Shown here piece by piece: positions 1-7,824 of a stretch of DNA of 64,000 nt (position 1 is the first letter of the stretch; each line of letters begins with the position of its first letter). The stretch spans positions 1 to 64,000 of the forward strand of contig CAQZSK010000006.1 in assembly GCA_948934525.1 (NCBI GenBank), given 5' to 3'. A program made the translations under genes and the position numbers. The notes beneath the pieces are model-generated. The model worked only from the letters and a program-made list of their open reading frames with translations, was not told the origin of the DNA and searched no databases. This stretch comes from an uncultured Clostridia bacterium (GTDB lineage Bacteria > Bacillota > Clostridia > TANB77 > CAG-508).

Positions 1-803
1 TACCAAATGGAACAGGAGATGTAACATATAATTATGATGCAAATCATAAACCAACTGTGCAAGATGGAATCGTAATAGAAGATAATGAAGGCAACCAATT
101 TGTATGGATACCAGTAGGAACTATAAAGAACAAAGATGGAACAACAACTACGATAACACTTGGAAGATATGAATTTAATACTACTAATGGAACACCAACA
201 TTAAAACAAAATGCAACTAATTATTCTAATATTGTAACAATAGATGGTAACTATAGAGAATCAAGTATTGGTAATTTAGGAAATACAGTAACTAAAAATT
301 TAGGTGATTTTGTGACAAAAACAAATACAAATGGAGGATATTATTTAGGAAGATATGAGGCAAGTCAGGGAACTGATGGAAAAGCAGATTCTCAAGCTAG
401 TAAAGCAGTATGGATGGATGTAACACAACCAAGTGCAGCAACAGCAGCAAGAGGGATGTATAGTAGTAATTATGTAGAAAGTGATTTGATCAATAGTTAT
501 AGCTGGGACACAGCAATAGTATTTATACAGAAATATTCTGGAAATACAAATTATGCAAATAAGACATCTGTAAATACAAGTAAAGTAAGTGCAGGAAGAG
601 CAGGAGATAAGGTATGCAACATTCATGATATGGCTTCTAATTGTAGTGAATGGTCTACAGAGACTTCTTCGGCTTATAATCTTCCAAGCAATTTTAGAGG
701 AGGCAATTATACTAATAGCTATTATACAAGTATTCGTGGCAGTAAGGGTGCAGGAGATATTTTTCCTAACATTGCTTTCCGTGTGGTACTCTATATAAAG
801 TAA
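1..803 (+). CDS. FGE/sulfatase-modifying-factor-like surface protein, 3' part only
   Basis: The reading frame is open from base 3, so the 5' end lies outside the window and the GTG at 57 is not a real start. The visible part is a C-terminal domain of the formylglycine-generating-enzyme/C-type-lectin-like fold, with NQFVWIPVG, GGYYLGRYEASQG, SYSWDTAIVFIQKYS, an RGGN turn and the closing motif AFRVVLYIK. It is strongly similar to the C-terminal halves of the proteins at 32678-34408 and 48069-49865, which carry pilin-like N-termini and Ig-like domains; the missing 5' part is probably similar (inference). The core is nearly identical between copies, but the roughly 45 residues before the closing motif differ strongly. 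Enzymatic FGE activity is not implied; a displayed binding domain is more likely. Confidence 0.8.
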   Translation, partial: PNGTGDVTYNYDANHKPTVQDGIVIEDNEGNQFVWIPVGTIKNKDGTTTTITLGRYEFNTTNGTPTLKQNATNYSNIVTIDGNYRESSIGNLGNTVTKNLGDFVTKTNTNGGYYLGRYEASQGTDGKADSQASKAVWMDVTQPSAATAARGMYSSNYVESDLINSYSWDTAIVFIQKYSGNTNYANKTSVNTSKVSAGRAGDKVCNIHDMASNCSEWSTETSSAYNLPSNFRGGNYTNSYYTSIRGSKGAGDIFPNIAFRVVLYIK

Positions 804-846
804 TGATTAATTATGAAATGGATTTTATATAATTTAAAGATAGAAT

Positions 847-894
847 AAAAACCATCCCTATGATATTTTTATCATAGGGATGGTTTTCTTTTAT
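847..894. terminator. bidirectional rho-independent terminator
   Basis: A perfect 15-bp stem (ACCATCCCTATGATA with its complement at 870-884) around a TTTT loop is followed by a T-rich run, and preceded by A-rich sequence for the other strand. It separates the convergent surface-protein gene and the metallopeptidase-like gene, whose stop codon lies inside the stem. Confidence 0.9.
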
Positions 895-1978
895 AATTAA
901 TTATTCCATTCTTTTTTTTATTCCAAGAAAATAAATTTCTTAAAGTTCTAAATAAGTTAGCAATTTTAGATTCTTTTATTGGAACAATAGCTACATTATT
1001 TAAAATAGCTTCATAACGGTCTTCTAAAGCAGCCATCTTATCAATATAATAATTATTAAAATGACTATAACCATCTGTAATTCCAATATAATTTTTGTAA
1101 TTATATAATTTAGCTCTATATATTTCAATAGATTCAGTTGTGGTAAGCTTATTAAATTCATTATTAAAGTAGGTTGTGAAAATAATGTTTTGAGTTGCCA
1201 TAAAAGTCTTTTTTAAATCATTTTTTAGCTTATCAATCTTAAGGGCAATCTTTTCTGCTTTAGTGCCTTCACAATCATCTTCAATTAATTGATTATTTAA
1301 TTTAATAATTTTTTCTTCTGTGTTTAAAAGAATATCTAAATTATCCTGTATTTTTAAAAATGCTTTTTTGCTACAAACTTCTATTAAACTTGTTTTAAAT
1401 TGGTCATTACTAAATAGAGTACTATCAAATAAGATATCATTTCCAACTAAATAAGCTAGTTGTTGTACTAAATTACACAAAAGTGGGTAATAAGAAGGGC
1501 TAGTGGTTGGAAGTGAAATATCATAATATTTTACAATATCAGGTTCTTGGTTTAAGACTTTTGCAGTTAGCAATTGAACGGCGCCTTCATTTAGAGCCAT
1601 ACCATAAGTTTTAAATTCTGTAAAATCGCAAAGTCCTAGACGAATTAAAGTACCTTTTACATCTTTTGTTTCTTGTATATAGTGGATGAATTCATGAACA
1701 GCAAGTTTTTCAAGTTCTTCCAAAGGAACACCTTGTTTGAAATAAATAGAGGAACTTTTATAAAAGTAATTTGCCTCAGAAAATCCATCAGGCATACGAA
1801 CAAGATACATAGGAATTCTAGAAAGTTCAATAAATAATTGACTGGACACAAAATGAGCTCTTGGAAAAGTTTTGCAAATTTTTTCTGCAGCACTTTTAGC
1901 AAGAGTATTAACACTTAATGTATCTAGTCTTCCAACTATTTCAATACCATCCTTTTTTAATTCAGCTTCAATATTCAT
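872..1978 (-). CDS. putative zinc metallopeptidase (gluzincin-like), uncharacterised
   Basis: This 368-residue protein has no recognised family name. Residues 95-99 read HEFIH, a HExxH zinc-binding and catalytic motif, and about 32 residues later comes NEGAVQ, whose Glu131 could be the third zinc ligand as in gluzincins. The second half, after about residue 210, is Lys/Asn/Leu rich and probably helical or coiled. There is no signal peptide or clear membrane segment, so it appears cytosolic, or exported by an unseen route. It is a monocistronic gene between two terminators. The metallopeptidase call rests on the motif pair alone; substrate and role are unknown. Confidence 0.6.
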   Translation of the reverse strand: MNIEAELKKDGIEIVGRLDTLSVNTLAKSAAEKICKTFPRAHFVSSQLFIELSRIPMYLVRMPDGFSEANYFYKSSSIYFKQGVPLEELEKLAVHEFIHYIQETKDVKGTLIRLGLCDFTEFKTYGMALNEGAVQLLTAKVLNQEPDIVKYYDISLPTTSPSYYPLLCNLVQQLAYLVGNDILFDSTLFSNDQFKTSLIEVCSKKAFLKIQDNLDILLNTEEKIIKLNNQLIEDDCEGTKAEKIALKIDKLKNDLKKTFMATQNIIFTTYFNNEFNKLTTTESIEIYRAKLYNYKNYIGITDGYSHFNNYYIDKMAALEDRYEAILNNVAIVPIKESKIANLFRTLRNLFSWNKKKNGIINYKRKPSL

Positions 1979-2089
1979 CCTAATTTCAAGCTTCTCCTTA
2001 GTAATTCATAATTTCCTTTATTATACAACATAATACAACAAAATTGTATGACAAATGGTTTACAATTATATGACATTTGTGTAACAAAT

Positions 2090-2121
2090 AAAAAAGTAGC
2101 AATCTTTATTACTACTTTTTT
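2090..2121. terminator. terminator downstream of leuS
   Basis: AAAAAGTAG and CTACTTTTT form a stem around a short AT-rich loop with T runs on both strands. It lies just past the leuS stop on the minus strand. Confidence 0.7.
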
Positions 2122-2146
2122 ATATATTATAAAATAACTGAAAAAA

Positions 2147-4573
2147 CTATTTCACAACAATGTTATAGATCTTATTCTTTACATAGATTTCCTTTACAAT
2201 TGTCTTATCAGCTGTTGCATTTTGAATTTGATTGTTAGCATGCACTAATTCTTTGACTTCATCTTCAGGAGAATCTACTGTAATTGCAATAGTAGATTTT
2301 AATTTTCCATTAATTTGAATAGGAAGTTCAATTGTATTTTCTACTGTTTTAGCTTCATCATATTGTGGCCAAGGAGTTTGGGCAATTGTCTTTTCATTTC
2401 CTAATATTTGATAAAGCTCTTCTGTCATATGAGGTGCAAATGGATTCAATAATTGTAAGAAAGTATTAAATTCTGCTTTATTAACTTTTTTAGCACGATA
2501 GAATTCATTTGTCATACTCATAAAAGTGGAAACAGCTGTATTAAACTTCATCTCCTCAATGTCGTTAGAAACTTTTTTGATTGCTTGATGTATCATTTTT
2601 TCAAATTCAGGAGAGTAGGTATCTCCTTCTACTAGCATATCTTGCATATTCCAAACTCTATCTAGAAATTTGGAACAACCACGAATACTTTCCATTGACC
2701 ATGGAGCTGTTTGGTCAAAAGGTCCCATAAACATTTCGTAAACACGGAAAGTGTCACTACCGAATTCATTAACAATATCATCAGGATTAATAACATTTCC
2801 TTTTGACTTAGACATTTTTTCTCCGTTAGAACCTAAGATCATACCATGAGAAGTACGTTTTGCATATGGTTCTTTAGTAGGTACAATGCCAATATCATAC
2901 AAAAATTTATGCCAGAAACGAGAATAGAGCAAGTGCAAAGTAGTATGCTCCATACCACCATTATACCAATTAACAGGGCTCCAATATTCTAAAGCTTCTT
3001 TTGATGCTAAAGCTTTATCATTATGTGGATCCATATATCTTAGATAGTACCAAGAAGAACCAGCCCATTGTGGCATAGTGTCAGTTTCTCTTGTAGCTGT
3101 TCCTCCGCAGTGAGGACAAGTGGTCTTCATCCATTCGATTTGCTTTGCTAAAGGTGATTCTCCATTTTCACCAGGTTCATAGTCTTCAATTTCAGGGAGA
3201 ACAAGAGGTAATTCTTCTTCTGGAAGTGGAACCCAACCACATTTTTCACAGTATACCATAGGAATTGGTTCACCCCAATAACGTTGCCTAGAAAATACCC
3301 AATCACGTAGTTTATAATTTACCTTTTTAGTGCCAATACCTTGTTCTTCTAAATAGCTAATTACTTTCTTTTTAGCATCTTCAACAGATAACCCTGTTAA
3401 GAAACCAGAATTGACAAGTATCCCAGTAGCAACATCTGTGAATGGTTCTTTTTCAATATTACATTCTACAGTTTTGTCAGTTGATTCAATAACTTGGATC
3501 ATAGATAGATTAAATTTTTTTGCAAAATCCCAGTCACGTGTATCATGAGCAGGAACAGCCATAATAGCTCCTGTTCCATAAGTAATTAAAACATAATCAG
3601 AAGCCCATATTGGAATTTCTTTTCCAGTAAGAGGGTTGATGGCTTTAATTCCTTTTAATTCTACACCAGTTTTTTCCTTATTTAATTCAGAACGTTCAAA
3701 ATCAGATTTTAAGCTAGCTTGTCTTTGATATTCTTGAACTTCTTCTAGATTAGTAATTTTGTTTTCTAAATCTTTAATCATAGGATGCTCTGGAGCCACT
3801 ACCATATAAGTAGCACCAAATAAAGTATCAGGTCTAGTTGTATAAACTACTAGTTCTTTATCATAACCAGAAATTTTAAATTTAACTTCAGCGCCTTCGC
3901 TTCTTCCAATCCAATTAACTTGTTGTGCTTTAATTTTATCTAAGAAGTCTACTTCTTCTAAATCATCAATTAATCTTTGAGCATACTCAGTAATTTTTAG
4001 CATCCATTGACTTTTTTCTTTTTGAACAACAGGGCTTCCACAACGTTCACAAACACCATTTACAACTTCTTCATTGGCAAGTCCTACTTTACAACCAGTA
4101 CAGAAATTAATTGGCATAGTTGTTTTATAGGCTAAGCCATGTTTATATAGTTGGATAAAAATCCATTGAGTCCATTTGTAGTAGTTAGGGTCAGTGGTAT
4201 CTACTTCTCTTGACCAGTCAAAAGAAAATCCTAAGGCTTTTAGTTGTTCTCTAAAGTGATTAATATTTTTTTCAGTCGTAATTTTAGGATGTACATGATT
4301 TTTAATAGCATAGTTTTCAGCAGGTAAGCCAAATGCATCAAAACCAATTGGGTATAACACGTTATAGCCATCCATACGTTTTTTCCTAGCAATAATATCT
4401 AAAGCTGTGTAACTACGAGGATGTCCAACATGAAGACCTTGTCCTGATGGATAAGGAAATTCTATTAAACCATACCATCTTTTTGGATTATTATTTTCTT
4501 TAGCATAAAAGGTTCCTTCTGAGTACCATTTATTTTGCCATTTATTTTCAATTTCTTTAAAGTTATATCCCAT
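2147..4573 (-). CDS. leuS: leucyl-tRNA synthetase
   Basis: This is a class Ia aminoacyl-tRNA synthetase that charges tRNA-Leu in the cytosol. At 808 residues it has the usual bacterial length. The HIGH signature is HVGH at residues 48-51, and KMSKS lies near residue 585 (GEKMSKSKGN). The CP1 editing domain follows the first Rossmann half, with TTRPDTLFGATY and the GTGAIMAVPAHD editing-site motif. Two CxxC pairs form the zinc knuckle (CTGCK and CERCG). The start follows GGAGTTG a few bases upstream. No T-box leader is visible in the roughly 100 bases before it. Confidence 0.98.
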   Translation of the reverse strand: MGYNFKEIENKWQNKWYSEGTFYAKENNNPKRWYGLIEFPYPSGQGLHVGHPRSYTALDIIARKKRMDGYNVLYPIGFDAFGLPAENYAIKNHVHPKITTEKNINHFREQLKALGFSFDWSREVDTTDPNYYKWTQWIFIQLYKHGLAYKTTMPINFCTGCKVGLANEEVVNGVCERCGSPVVQKEKSQWMLKITEYAQRLIDDLEEVDFLDKIKAQQVNWIGRSEGAEVKFKISGYDKELVVYTTRPDTLFGATYMVVAPEHPMIKDLENKITNLEEVQEYQRQASLKSDFERSELNKEKTGVELKGIKAINPLTGKEIPIWASDYVLITYGTGAIMAVPAHDTRDWDFAKKFNLSMIQVIESTDKTVECNIEKEPFTDVATGILVNSGFLTGLSVEDAKKKVISYLEEQGIGTKKVNYKLRDWVFSRQRYWGEPIPMVYCEKCGWVPLPEEELPLVLPEIEDYEPGENGESPLAKQIEWMKTTCPHCGGTATRETDTMPQWAGSSWYYLRYMDPHNDKALASKEALEYWSPVNWYNGGMEHTTLHLLYSRFWHKFLYDIGIVPTKEPYAKRTSHGMILGSNGEKMSKSKGNVINPDDIVNEFGSDTFRVYEMFMGPFDQTAPWSMESIRGCSKFLDRVWNMQDMLVEGDTYSPEFEKMIHQAIKKVSNDIEEMKFNTAVSTFMSMTNEFYRAKKVNKAEFNTFLQLLNPFAPHMTEELYQILGNEKTIAQTPWPQYDEAKTVENTIELPIQINGKLKSTIAITVDSPEDEVKELVHANNQIQNATADKTIVKEIYVKNKIYNIVVK

Positions 4574-4669
4574 TTATTTTCAACTCCTTACTTCAATTTC
4601 CTTATTATATCGTATTTTTGCTCGAAATGAAAGGGGAAAGAAGAAAAAAATCGATAAAAATAAGTGGTA

Positions 4670-4713
4670 TAAAAAATGCCTACTAGATATATTATTCAAT
4701 ATATCTGGTAGGC
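4670..4713 (-). terminator. terminator of the 122-residue orphan gene
   Basis: On the minus strand, GCCTACCAGATATATT pairs with AATATATCTAGTAGGC (one mismatch) and is followed by ATTTTTTAT. It ends the small gene at 4737-5105 before leuS. Confidence 0.85.
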
Positions 4714-4736
4714 TAGACTCCTAAGAAAGGAAGTCT

Positions 4737-5105
4737 TCATTGGAGATAGGATTTTAAACGTACAAAGGTGTCTGATTTACTGACCTCAAATACCTCCTCA
4801 TCTTTGATCCCAAAACGAACACGAATAGTCCAGTCAGAACAGAATGTAACTGTTGCAAGATTGGCTCTATGAAAAGTGAGGGGAGATTTGTCAGCAACTT
4901 CCCAATCCTGAAAAAGTTCAGTATAGAGATTGGTAGATGATGCCGAAATCGACAAGATAGTTAAAGTACGAATTGATTCAGTAACATCATGAAGAACTGC
5001 CTGATTAAGTAGCGAATAGGATTCGCCGTAATTGAAATTTTCAGGACAAGCAGCTTCAATTATTTGCCGAATAACATTGGAAGCTGAAAGATCAAATGTA
5101 ACCAT
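4737..5105 (-). CDS. hypothetical protein, 122 residues, atypical composition
   Basis: I do not recognise this protein. It is soluble, Ser/Thr/Glu rich, with no signal peptide, membrane segment or known motif. A good ribosome site (GGAGGAG, 6-7 bases before ATG), a sigma-A promoter and its own strong terminator support that it is real. Its codons are noticeably richer in G and C than those of its neighbours, which suggests horizontal acquisition. It sits as a self-contained cassette between leuS and the divergent Sua5 gene, much like the small gene at 26592-26831. Confidence 0.7.
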   Translation of the reverse strand: MVTFDLSASNVIRQIIEAACPENFNYGESYSLLNQAVLHDVTESIRTLTILSISASSTNLYTELFQDWEVADKSPLTFHRANLATVTFCSDWTIRVRFGIKDEEVFEVSKSDTFVRLKSYLQ

Positions 5106-5156
5106 ATAGAATACTCCTCCAAAAATGAAATAAGAGCCAAATAGCTCAATAAAATG

Positions 5157-5185
5157 ATTATATCATAAATAGATATAGATAACAA
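5157..5185 (-). promoter_or_regulatory. sigma-A promoter for the 122-residue orphan gene
   Basis: On the minus strand TTGTTA is followed after 17 bases by TATAAT. Transcription would start about 45 bases before the ATG at 5105. Confidence 0.6.
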
Positions 5186-5239
5186 GTAAGTTCTGTGATA
5201 TAATAGAGGGAAATAATAAGAGGAAAAGAGAAGGAGAGT

Positions 5240-6292
5240 ATGATTTCAAAATATTCAGACCAAAAAAAAGTAATAAAGGAAGACGAAATACAAGAAGCAG
5301 CATTAGAAATTAAAAAGGGCAATTTGGTGTTATTTCCCACTGAAACAGTATATGGGATTGGAGCTAATGCTTTAGATGAGGATGCTGTAAAAAAGATTTT
5401 TGTAGCAAAGGGGAGAGCGCAAGATAATCCCCTTATTGTTCATATAGCTAACATTAAAATGATAGAAGACATTGTAATGGATATTGGAACATTAGAGAGA
5501 AAGTTGATGACAAAGTTTTGGCCAGGACCTTTGACAATCATTTTAAAAAGGAAGAGCAAAGAGATTATACCCAATATTGTAACCGCTAATTTAGATACAG
5601 TAGGAATACGTATGCCAAGTAATAGAATTGCGCAGAAACTAATTGAAACAGCGGGGGTACCAATAGCTGCGCCAAGTGCTAATGTTTCGGGAAAGCCAAG
5701 TGGAACTAAAGTAGAAGATATTATTACAGAGCTAGATGGAAAGGTAGAATATATTTTAGATGGCGGATTTACAGATATTGGATTAGAATCCACAGTTATT
5801 AAAGTAGAGGGAAATAAAATTAATATATTAAGACCAGGAAAAATCACAAAAGAACAATTAGAAGAGGTAGCACAAGATGTTAAAATAGATAAGCATGTTT
5901 TGGCAAAAGTAGAGAAAAACGAAATTGTTACTTCACCTGGTATGAAATATCGTCATTATGCACCAAATACAAAAAGTATAATGATATATAGTCAAGAGAA
6001 AGAAAAGATGATAGAAAAGATAAATGAAGTTATAAGGAAAATGCAACAAGAAAATAAAAAAGTATTAGTAGTAGGAAGAGAAAGTAATTTACAAAGTTAT
6101 CAAACAAAGAGAAAATGGAATATGGGAGAAACACTAGAAGAAGTTGCTAAAAATATTTTTACATTGCTTAGAAAAGTGGATAAAGAACAAGTAGATTTAG
6201 TTGTTTTGGAAGGTGTTGGAGAACAGGGATTAGGGTTAGCAATAACAAATCGATTGATTCGTGCTTGTGCGTATAATTATATAATTATTTAG
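5240..6292 (+). CDS. Sua5-type threonylcarbamoyl-AMP synthase
   Basis: It makes threonylcarbamoyl-AMP from threonine, bicarbonate and ATP, the first step of tRNA t6A37 synthesis. The N-terminal YrdC domain (about residues 12-200) has FPTETVYGIGANA, KGRAQDNPLIVHI and the APSANVSGKPSGT segment. The C-terminal Sua5 domain follows (about 235-350), linked through SPGMKYRHYAP, the closing loop of Sua5 proteins. The 350-residue length matches the two-domain Sua5/YwlC form rather than short TsaC. AAGGAGAG precedes the ATG. In this window mtaB acts later on the same base, converting t6A to ms2t6A. Confidence 0.95.
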   Translation: MISKYSDQKKVIKEDEIQEAALEIKKGNLVLFPTETVYGIGANALDEDAVKKIFVAKGRAQDNPLIVHIANIKMIEDIVMDIGTLERKLMTKFWPGPLTIILKRKSKEIIPNIVTANLDTVGIRMPSNRIAQKLIETAGVPIAAPSANVSGKPSGTKVEDIITELDGKVEYILDGGFTDIGLESTVIKVEGNKINILRPGKITKEQLEEVAQDVKIDKHVLAKVEKNEIVTSPGMKYRHYAPNTKSIMIYSQEKEKMIEKINEVIRKMQQENKKVLVVGRESNLQSYQTKRKWNMGETLEEVAKNIFTLLRKVDKEQVDLVVLEGVGEQGLGLAITNRLIRACAYNYIII

Positions 6293-6361
6293 TGGAAGAA
6301 GGTATGGTTTTGGATTTCAAACTTTTAGAATTTAGAACTATACTATCTTCCATTTTTTTTA
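6292..6361 (+). terminator. terminator after the Sua5 gene
   Basis: TGGAAGA and TCTTCCA form the base of an imperfect long hairpin ending in eight T residues. The rest of the gap to 6464 shows nothing clear beyond AT-rich promoter-like sequence. Confidence 0.6.
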
Positions 6362-6464
6362 AATAAATGAATAAATATTACCAAAATTTCTCATACTAAA
6401 AACAAAGGAATAGAGAATTTTAATCAGTTACATTTTTAGACTAAAAGGTAATTGAGAAGAAAGG

Positions 6465-7067
6465 ATGGGAAAGAGTATGAGAATAGGATGGAAAATAGCC
6501 ATTATTCTAGGCATTATGATATTATTTTTTATTGGAGTTATGACAGGTGTATATTTTTATGAAAAGGAAAAAACAAAGGATAGTAATATACCAACAAAAC
6601 AACTAGCTGAGTTAGAAAAGGATGAAAATAGATCTGATAATGAAACTATATCTACTTCTACAACAGAGATGAAAACATCACCTAATTGTACAATTACAGA
6701 AAAACAATATTTTAAAGGTTGTGATCATTTAGTCAAAGAAATAAAAGATATCCCTGAAGAATGGATTAATTGGACTGAAGAACAGATAAAAAAAGTATAT
6801 TCAGATTGGCAATTAGAAAGCTTTACCAATAATCAAATTATTGTATCACAAGAAAAAGAAGGGTATTGTGGAAAACATTATATGATTAAGGAAAATGGTG
6901 ATATGCTAGGAATTTATACAATAGATGAAGATGGAAAAGAAACTTTTAAAGAAGATACAGATATTGCAACAAGGTATTTAACGGAAGAGGACTTGATCAG
7001 AGTGCAAGAAGGAATTAAAGCAATAGGAGATGATCAATTGCATTCTGTGCTAGAGGATTTTGAGTAA
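6465..7067 (+). CDS. BofC C-terminal-domain-like membrane-anchored protein
   Basis: Residues 9-30 form one membrane segment after a short basic N-terminus. A Ser/Thr/Glu-rich linker leads to a C-terminal domain (about 105-200) resembling the BofC C-terminal domain, with YSDWQLESFTNNQIIV, EKEGYCGKHYMI and a TEEDLIRVQEGI helix. In Bacillus, BofC is a forespore-secreted regulator of SpoIVB signalling; many clostridial proteins carry only the C-terminal domain. Two nearby Cys residues (74 and 86) sit in the linker region. The second ATG at 6477 is an alternative start. A dispersed palindromic repeat begins directly after the stop codon. Confidence 0.7.
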   Translation: MGKSMRIGWKIAIILGIMILFFIGVMTGVYFYEKEKTKDSNIPTKQLAELEKDENRSDNETISTSTTEMKTSPNCTITEKQYFKGCDHLVKEIKDIPEEWINWTEEQIKKVYSDWQLESFTNNQIIVSQEKEGYCGKHYMIKENGDMLGIYTIDEDGKETFKEDTDIATRYLTEEDLIRVQEGIKAIGDDQLHSVLEDFE

Positions 7068-7195
7068 TGTCAGGTTGGGGACGTTCCTTTTTCTGACAAA
7101 ACTGTCATACTGGGGACATACCTTTAAGATAAATGGTAGAGGTGTGTCCCTAACCTGACAAAAGTGTCAGAAAAAGGAACGTCCCCAACCTGATA
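7068..7195. repeat. dispersed palindromic element, copy 1 (TGTCAG type)
   Basis: This is a nested inverted repeat. A unit starting TGTCAGGTTGGGGACGTTCC and closing CTGACA is mirrored at the far end by its near-complement, and the centre holds shorter GGGGACA/TGTCCC parts. It begins at the base after the stop codon of the BofC-like gene and ends 9 bases before the pgsA stop, so it lies between two convergent genes and could also act as a terminator. Related copies are at 12040, 14041, 35670, 41654, 46595 and 51825. Confidence 0.85.
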
Positions 7196-7203
7196 CTTTT
7201 GGA

Positions 7204-7797
7204 TTAACTTTTGCTTTCAATTTTTAAATTTTCTTTTTTCAAATATCCTTGTCTGTAGAAGGTAATATAATACATAACAAGAGAGAAGATAGTAGCGACA
7301 ATAGCTAAATAGTAAATCCACATATCAAATTGAGGAAGTGAATTTACTGAATTAGTAGGACTTTCTGCAATTGTGTTCCAATATTTAATACCAAAAGAGC
7401 ATACAATGGCAATATAGAATAGAACAGTAGATAATTTACCATACCATTTGCTAGAAACTACAAGTTCTTTTCCATATAGAAAAGATGCACCTGCTATCAT
7501 AGCAGCTTCTTTCAAAGCAACGATTGCAATCATCCAAAACGGAATAATATTTTTTAGCATTAAAGCAATTAGTACAGAAATTTGAGTTGCTTTATCTGCT
7601 AAAGGGTCTATTAGCTTTCCGAAATTGGTAATAAAATTAAATTTTCTAGCAATAAAACCATCTAATACATCTGTTAAACCTGAAATAGTAAGAAAGATAA
7701 AAGCCATAAGGTAATTATCTACTACTAAAAAATAAATAACAAATGGTATTAAAAAAAATCTTGCTACTGTTAAAATATTGGGTATATGCTTTGCCAT
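7204..7797 (-). CDS. pgsA: CDP-diacylglycerol--glycerol-3-phosphate 3-phosphatidyltransferase
   Basis: It makes phosphatidylglycerol-phosphate at the membrane, the committed step to phosphatidylglycerol. At 197 residues it has the family's usual length. The CDP-alcohol phosphotransferase signature is present at about residues 39-68 (LTDVLDGFIAR followed by GKLIDPLADK), and there are several membrane segments. GGAGAAAT precedes the ATG. It lies 27 bases downstream of the ClpE-like gene on the same strand, so the two are probably co-transcribed. Confidence 0.95.
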   Translation of the reverse strand: MAKHIPNILTVARFFLIPFVIYFLVVDNYLMAFIFLTISGLTDVLDGFIARKFNFITNFGKLIDPLADKATQISVLIALMLKNIIPFWMIAIVALKEAAMIAGASFLYGKELVVSSKWYGKLSTVLFYIAIVCSFGIKYWNTIAESPTNSVNSLPQFDMWIYYLAIVATIFSLVMYYITFYRQGYLKKENLKIESKS

Positions 7798-7824
7798 AAA
7801 TATTTCTCCTTATGATATAGCGAA

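Noticed and set aside
57..803. GTG at 57 as the start of the first gene
   Set aside because: The frame is open from base 3 and the upstream residues match the paralogue at 48069-49865, so the gene begins before the window.
4574..4670. T-box riboswitch before leuS
   Set aside because: The gap is about 100 bases and contains neither a T-box TGGNACC-like sequence nor an antiterminator.
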